This document shows, piece after piece, positions 5,759 through 9,234 of a DNA stretch of 9,234 nucleotides (positions are counted from its first letter, which is position 1; each line of letters begins with the position of its first letter). The translations under genes and the position numbers were made by a program. The notes under the pieces were generated by a model that was not told the origin of the DNA, made no database searches, and was given only the letters and a program-made list of their open reading frames with translations. Source of the DNA: Oscillospiraceae bacterium (lineage in GTDB: Bacteria > Bacillota > Clostridia > Oscillospirales > Ruminococcaceae); assembly GCA_020024475.1 (NCBI GenBank), contig JAHHTS010000090.1, positions 1-9,234 of the forward strand. Direction: 5' to 3'.

Positions 5759-6454
5759 TTGACAATAAATGAACTTTTTTCGGGAGTGTGGATGCTACTT
5801 ATAAAATATAAAGCATCTTTTATGAATGGTATATTAATGACGATAAAATTGTCTTGTATAACAGTGTTATTGGGTTTGATTTTTGGAACTGTAATTGCTT
5901 TTATAAAAATGAGCAGTTTTAAAATTTGGAAAATAAAACCTTTAAATATCTTGGCTACAATTTATATAGAAATAATTCGTGGTACACCATTGCTTTTACA
6001 ATTAAATTTCTTTTATTTTTTCTTACCTATGGCTATTCCATCAATGAATTTCGATAAAACAATGAGTGTAATTATTGCATTGACTATAAATTCAGCTGGG
6101 TATGTAGCAGAGATTATTCGTTCAGGTATTATGGCTGTAGATAAGGGACAATCAGAAGCTGCGCGTTGCTTAGGATTAAGCAAGATACAGACAATGAGAA
6201 AAGTTATAATTCCACAAGCAGTTAAAAATATTCTTCCAGCATTGGGTAATGAACTCGTAATGATGACTAAGGAAACATCTCTTGCTGCAACATTATTTGT
6301 AGGGGAAATTATGACTCAGTGCAATGTGGTTGGAGGTGCTAGTATGATGCAGATTCAGACACTTATAATAAGTGGAATATTGTATTTTATTTTAACATTT
6401 AGTTTATCTAAACTTGTAGGATTATATGAAAGGAAGTTGAGCGTTAGTGATTAA
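5759..6454 (+). CDS. polar amino-acid ABC transporter permease
   Basis: A membrane subunit of the HisM/GlnP type, 231 residues from the preferred TTG start (236 from a GTG at 5744). The N-terminal stretch GILMTIKLSCITVLLGLIFGTVIAF (24-48) is the first membrane segment. YIEIIRGTPLLLQLNFFYFF (69-88) is the characteristic IRGTPLLLQ region. The cytoplasmic EAA loop that contacts the ATPase is EAARCLGLSKIQTMRKVIIPQA (133-154), followed by LPALGNE. About five membrane segments are expected. A single permease suggests a homodimer channel. It lies 33 bases after the binding-protein gene and overlaps the ATPase gene by 8 bases. Confidence 0.94.
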   Translation: MTINELFSGVWMLLIKYKASFMNGILMTIKLSCITVLLGLIFGTVIAFIKMSSFKIWKIKPLNILATIYIEIIRGTPLLLQLNFFYFFLPMAIPSMNFDKTMSVIIALTINSAGYVAEIIRSGIMAVDKGQSEAARCLGLSKIQTMRKVIIPQAVKNILPALGNELVMMTKETSLAATLFVGEIMTQCNVVGGASMMQIQTLIISGILYFILTFSLSKLVGLYERKLSVSD

Positions 6455-7172
6455 AGTAGAAAATTTACATAAACATTTTGGCGAACTTGAAGTTTTGAAA
6501 GGTGTTAGTGAACATATAAAAAAAGGTGAAGTAGTTACAGTTATAGGAGCATCTGGTTCAGGAAAAAGTACATTTTTACGTTGTTTAAATATGTTAGAAG
6601 AACCAGATAGTGGTTCGATTTATTTCGATGGAGTCAATATAACTGAAGAAAAAGTAAATATTGATAAACATCGTCAAAAAATGGGAATGATTTTTCAACA
6701 TTTCAATGTATTTCCACATATGACTGTTATTCAAAATATAACAATGGCACCGATGATGATAAAAAAAATGTCAAAAGCTGAAGCAGAAGCTATGGCAGAA
6801 AAATTGTTGGACAGAGTAGGCCTTTTAAGTAAAAAAAATGAATATCCTAGAAAGCTTTCTGGCGGACAGAAACAGCGATTAGCTATTGTACGTGCACTTG
6901 CCATGGAACCAGAAGTAATGCTTTTTGATGAGCCTACATCAGCACTTGATCCAGAAATGGTTGGCGAAGTTCTTCAGGTTATAAAAGATTTGGTTAAAGA
7001 TGGGTTGACCGCTGTTATTGTTACACATGAAATGGGATTTGCAAAAGAAGTTTCGGATAGAGTTCTTTTTATGGATAGTGGAGTTATTGCCGAATCGGGG
7101 ACTCCAGAGCAGATTTTTTGTAATCCACAAAATCCGAGAACAAAAGAATTTTTAAGTAAAGTTTTACATTAA
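6447..7172 (+). CDS. polar amino-acid ABC transporter ATP-binding protein
   Basis: A 241-residue GlnQ/HisP-type ATPase powering the importer. All catalytic motifs are intact: Walker A GASGSGKS (34-41), Q-loop Q84 in FQHFNVFPHMTV, signature LSGGQKQR (137-144), Walker B VMLFDE (157-162) followed by PTSALDPE, and the switch His H194 in VTHEMGFA. The start codon is GTG at 6447, with AGGAAG at 6431-6436; it overlaps the permease stop by 8 bases, which suggests coupled translation. Length and ending (SGTPEQIF...PRTKEFLSKVL) are standard for the family. A terminator follows. Confidence 0.96.
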   Translation: MIKVENLHKHFGELEVLKGVSEHIKKGEVVTVIGASGSGKSTFLRCLNMLEEPDSGSIYFDGVNITEEKVNIDKHRQKMGMIFQHFNVFPHMTVIQNITMAPMMIKKMSKAEAEAMAEKLLDRVGLLSKKNEYPRKLSGGQKQRLAIVRALAMEPEVMLFDEPTSALDPEMVGEVLQVIKDLVKDGLTAVIVTHEMGFAKEVSDRVLFMDSGVIAESGTPEQIFCNPQNPRTKEFLSKVLH

Positions 7173-7185
7173 TATTTATATTTTT

Positions 7186-7217
7186 ATTGGTATCTTTTTA
7201 TAAGATACCAATTTTAT
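7186..7217 (+). terminator. terminator of the ABC transporter operon
   Basis: An 11-bp perfect stem, ATTGGTATCTT (7186-7196) with AAGATACCAAT (7202-7212), loop TTTAT, followed by TTTTATTATT. It also separates the operon from the flavin reductase promoter. Confidence 0.9.
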
Positions 7218-7227
7218 TATTAGTATA

Positions 7228-7256
7228 TTTTAATTTTTATATTATTGTAGTATAAT
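7228..7256 (+). promoter_or_regulatory. promoter of the flavin reductase / acetyltransferase / glycosylase unit
   Basis: Perfect TATAAT (7251-7256) with a poor -35 (TTTTAA at 7228-7233, 17-bp spacer) in A/T-rich sequence. Start of transcription near 7263, about 22 bases before the ATG, leaving room for the GGAGGT ribosome site (7273-7278). Confidence 0.6.
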
Positions 7257-7284
7257 AACTAGATAAAGTATTGGAGGTATTAAA

Positions 7285-7914
7285 ATGAAAAAACAACATT
7301 GGCCTGGTGGTGCGATGCTAGCTCCGGTGCCTCCGGCTCTTGTAAGTTGTGGCACTGTTGACAACCCAAATGCTCTTACAATAGCTTGGACTGGTATTAT
7401 AAATACAATACCACCTAAAACATATATAAGTGTTCGCCCTGAAAGATATTCTTATAATATAATAAAAGAAAGTGGGGAGTTTGTTATAAACATTCCTACA
7501 GAAAATATTGTTAGGGCGGTTGATTATTGTGGATGCCGCACAGGAGCCAAAGAAAATAAGCTTAAGCAATGTGGACTGACAGTTACAAAATGTGTTAAAG
7601 TTGATGCACCAATGATAGATCAAAGTCCAATAAGTATAGAATGTAAGGTTAGCGAAATTATCCCACTTGGTAGTCACCATATGTTTATAGCTGATATTAT
7701 TGGTGTAAATGTATCAGAAGAATTACTCGATGAAAAAGGAACGCTTCATTTATCAAAAGCAAATCTTTGTTCATATGCACACGGTGAGTATTTTGCTTTA
7801 GGTAAACAGATTGGCGATTTTGGTTTCAGCGTTCGCAGAAAAAGCGTAGAGAAACGCCGAAAACAAAACAACCATATAGGACAGAAAGGAAATAAAAATG
7901 GTAAAAGAAGTTAA
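7285..7914 (+). CDS. flavin reductase family protein (flavoredoxin-like)
   Basis: A 209-residue protein of the FMN-binding split-barrel flavin reductase family, predicted to bind FMN and act in NAD(P)H-flavin or electron-transfer chemistry; the partner is unknown. Family marks are the N-terminal PVPPALVSCGT (15-24), NALTIAWTGIINTIPPKTYISVRPERYSYNIIKES (29-63), the segment GEFVINIPTENIV (64-76), the Cys pair in DYCGCRTG (80-87), and SPISIECKV. The usual fold ends near DFGFSVRRK (178-186). The remaining 23 residues are a Lys/Arg/Asn-rich tail with little hydrophobic content. The last 17 bases overlap the next gene, and its RBS lies inside this coding sequence. Start supported by GGAGGT six bases before ATG. 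Confidence 0.88.
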   Translation: MKKQHWPGGAMLAPVPPALVSCGTVDNPNALTIAWTGIINTIPPKTYISVRPERYSYNIIKESGEFVINIPTENIVRAVDYCGCRTGAKENKLKQCGLTVTKCVKVDAPMIDQSPISIECKVSEIIPLGSHHMFIADIIGVNVSEELLDEKGTLHLSKANLCSYAHGEYFALGKQIGDFGFSVRRKSVEKRRKQNNHIGQKGNKNGKRS

Positions 7915-8395
7915 TGGGGTAAAATTTACAACTGAGTTTACACATAGAGATATAGAATATTCAATAAAAAGACATATAGAAATTTTTGATAATGAATATG
8001 GATTTTCAGAATATTTTAATAAATATGCTACGGGAAAAATAGCAGAATTTGAAAAAAATTATAATCCTGAAAAAGATTTTATGCTTATATCTAAAGTAGA
8101 AGAAAAATTTGCAGGAACAATTACACTTATTGGCGAAGAAAATGGCAATGCCAGATTGAGATATTTTTTTGTTGAGCCGTTTACTAGAGGTAAAGGTATT
8201 GGTAAACTTTTATTTATAACCGCTATGGAACTAGCGAAGGAAATGGGGTATAATCATTTGTATTTTACTACATATAATGTATTAAAAATTGCTAGAACCA
8301 TGTATCATCAATTAGGTTTTGAAATAACACAAACTATTCCAGATGAAAATGTTGCACCTGGTGTTATTGAAGAGTATTGGGCAAAGGATATTTAA
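7898..8395 (+). CDS. GNAT family N-acetyltransferase
   Basis: A 165-residue acetyl-CoA-dependent acetyltransferase of the GNAT fold. Motif A with the CoA pyrophosphate loop is LRYFFVEPFTRGKGIGKLL (87-105; RGKGIG fits [RQ]xxGx[GA]). Motif B is the LYFTTYNVLKIARTMYHQLGFEI segment (121-143), including the typical YxxLGF. The N-terminal half (DIEYSIKRHIEIFDNEYGF) resembles the GNAT domains often fused to MarR-type regulators, but no helix-turn-helix is fused here. The acceptor substrate cannot be told from sequence. ATG 7898 is preceded by AAAGGA near 7886-7891. It overlaps the upstream gene by 17 bases, and the next gene starts 3 bases after its stop. Confidence 0.92.
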   Translation: MVKEVNGVKFTTEFTHRDIEYSIKRHIEIFDNEYGFSEYFNKYATGKIAEFEKNYNPEKDFMLISKVEEKFAGTITLIGEENGNARLRYFFVEPFTRGKGIGKLLFITAMELAKEMGYNHLYFTTYNVLKIARTMYHQLGFEITQTIPDENVAPGVIEEYWAKDI

Positions 8396-8398
8396 TTT

Positions 8399-9025
8399 AT
8401 GGATAAAATATATCTATACAATAAGAGTGAAATTGATTATGTAAAAAGCAAAGATGAGAAAATGAGAAAGCTTATTGATGCAATAGGAGATATAGAGAAT
8501 TTGGCTAAACCAGATTTTTTTACTGCGGTTGTTGATACAATTATAGCTCAGCTTATATCTATACCAGCACATAAGACGATAAGAAAGCGAATAAATGATA
8601 AATTTGGTGAGTTGACACCGGAAAAGGTAGTGGAATTATCAGCTGATGAATTACATTCAGTTGGTATAAGCATGAAAAAAGCTGGTTATATCAAGAATTT
8701 TGCTGAAAAAATTATAAATAATGAGTTTGACATTAATGCTTTAGATAATATGAATGATGAAGCTGCAATAAAATATATGACTTCTCTTGATGGTGTAGGA
8801 AAATGGACTGCAGAAATGTTACTTACAAGCGCATTACAACGACTTGATATTATTTCTTATGGCGATTTAAGCATAAGAAAAGGAATAATGCGTCTTTATA
8901 GTTTAGATGAATTATCTAAAGAAAAGTTCCATGAGATTACCGATAAATTTTCACCATATAGAACTATTGCAGCACGATATTTATGGCGTTATGCAGACCC
9001 TAAATGCAAAACTATAATAGTTTAA
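8399..9025 (+). CDS. DNA-3-methyladenine glycosylase II-like HhH-GPD protein
   Basis: A 208-residue base-excision repair glycosylase of the HhH-GPD superfamily (AlkA type), expected to remove alkylated purines from DNA. Visible marks are the helical core with TIIAQLISIPAHKTIRKRI (47-65; family usually QQxS, here QLIS), ELHSVGISMKKAGYI (84-98), the helix-hairpin-helix LDGVGKWTAEMLL (130-142), and SYGDLSIRKGI (153-163), where D156 is the probable catalytic Asp. The end PYRTIAARYLWRYAD (186-200) is typical of AlkA. It lacks the N-terminal domain of E. coli AlkA, as many Gram-positive homologues do. ATG 8399 has AAAGGA at 8383-8388, inside the preceding gene. Last gene of the unit. Confidence 0.93.
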   Translation: MDKIYLYNKSEIDYVKSKDEKMRKLIDAIGDIENLAKPDFFTAVVDTIIAQLISIPAHKTIRKRINDKFGELTPEKVVELSADELHSVGISMKKAGYIKNFAEKIINNEFDINALDNMNDEAAIKYMTSLDGVGKWTAEMLLTSALQRLDIISYGDLSIRKGIMRLYSLDELSKEKFHEITDKFSPYRTIAARYLWRYADPKCKTIIV

Positions 9026-9060
9026 AACAAAGAATAATCATAAAACTGAAATATAAAAAT

Positions 9061-9095
9061 AAAAGTAGACATGAAAATGTCTACTTTTGTTTTTT
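9061..9095 (+). terminator. terminator after the DNA glycosylase gene
   Basis: A perfect 12-bp stem, AAAAGTAGACAT (9061-9072) with ATGTCTACTTTT (9077-9088), closed by a GAAA tetraloop and followed by GTTTTTT. The symmetrical A/T flanks would let it work on both strands. Confidence 0.93.
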
Positions 9096-9110
9096 ATGCA
9101 TATATGCATA
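9095..9110. repeat. 16-bp perfect palindrome TATGCATATATGCATA
   Basis: Fully self-complementary sequence directly after the terminator T-run, with a TATAAT at 9112-9117 immediately downstream. It could be an operator for a transcript running off the right edge, or a composition accident. No recognised binding consensus is assigned. Confidence 0.5.
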
Positions 9111-9234
9111 ATATAATCCATGATATGAAAATATGATAATGACTATAAATTATATTCCCAATTTTAAAATTAAGATGCGTAAATAAATCTTAAACATCAA
9201 AATAAAATATTTAACAACTGGAAATCTATAAGAT
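9111..9234. other. AT-rich right end of window, no gene seen
   Basis: No supported reading frame. A TATAAT at 9112-9117 has no good -35. An inverted repeat TTAAGAT (9170-9176) / ATCTTAA (9187-9193) with a 10-base loop is weak and may be chance. Confidence 0.5.

Overview
The window looks like a chromosomal segment of an AT-rich, low-GC Gram-positive bacterium, most likely a clostridial (Clostridia/Bacillota) species. Four features point there: a tRNA-dependent amidotransferase operon (gatCAB) behind a classical T-box riboswitch, a protein made only of the Spo0A DNA-binding domain, a lipoprotein-type solute-binding protein, and the codon and promoter style. GC content was judged by eye, not calculated. 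All protein genes are on the + strand, and nearly every transcription unit ends in a clear hairpin plus T-run.

Layout. Positions 1-774 hold two copies of a serine tRNA pair, tRNA-Ser(UGA) followed by tRNA-Ser(GCU), as a tandem duplication with a 494-bp period. The first 251 bases are identical between copies. A strong promoter precedes the second copy. Positions 834-4133 form the gatCAB unit: promoter, about 300-nt T-box leader with a likely Asn (AAC) specifier, leader terminator/antiterminator, gatC, gatA, gatB, terminator. Positions 4123-4534 carry a small gene for a stand-alone Spo0A C-terminal domain, whose promoter overlaps the gatB terminator. After an AT-rich gap, 4794-7215 hold a polar amino-acid ABC importer (lipoprotein, permease, ATPase), with a perfect dyad over its promoter. 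Positions 7251-9088 hold a tightly packed unit: flavin reductase-like protein, GNAT acetyltransferase, and an AlkA/HhH-GPD-type DNA glycosylase, ending in a strong terminator. The last 145 bases contain no gene, only a 16-bp palindrome and AT-rich sequence.

How it fits together. GatCAB converts mischarged Asp-tRNA(Asn) and/or Glu-tRNA(Gln) into Asn- or Gln-tRNA. The T-box would raise its expression when the sensed tRNA is uncharged. GatB and GatC look normal. The GatA here is only 397 residues. By eye it lacks the catalytic Lys and the Gly/Ser-rich amidase signature, yet keeps the structural C-terminal half. It may be a glutaminase-dead scaffold, which would require another ammonia source. 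This is the most unusual thing in the window. The other genes are recognisable family members, with moderate points of interest in their regulation.
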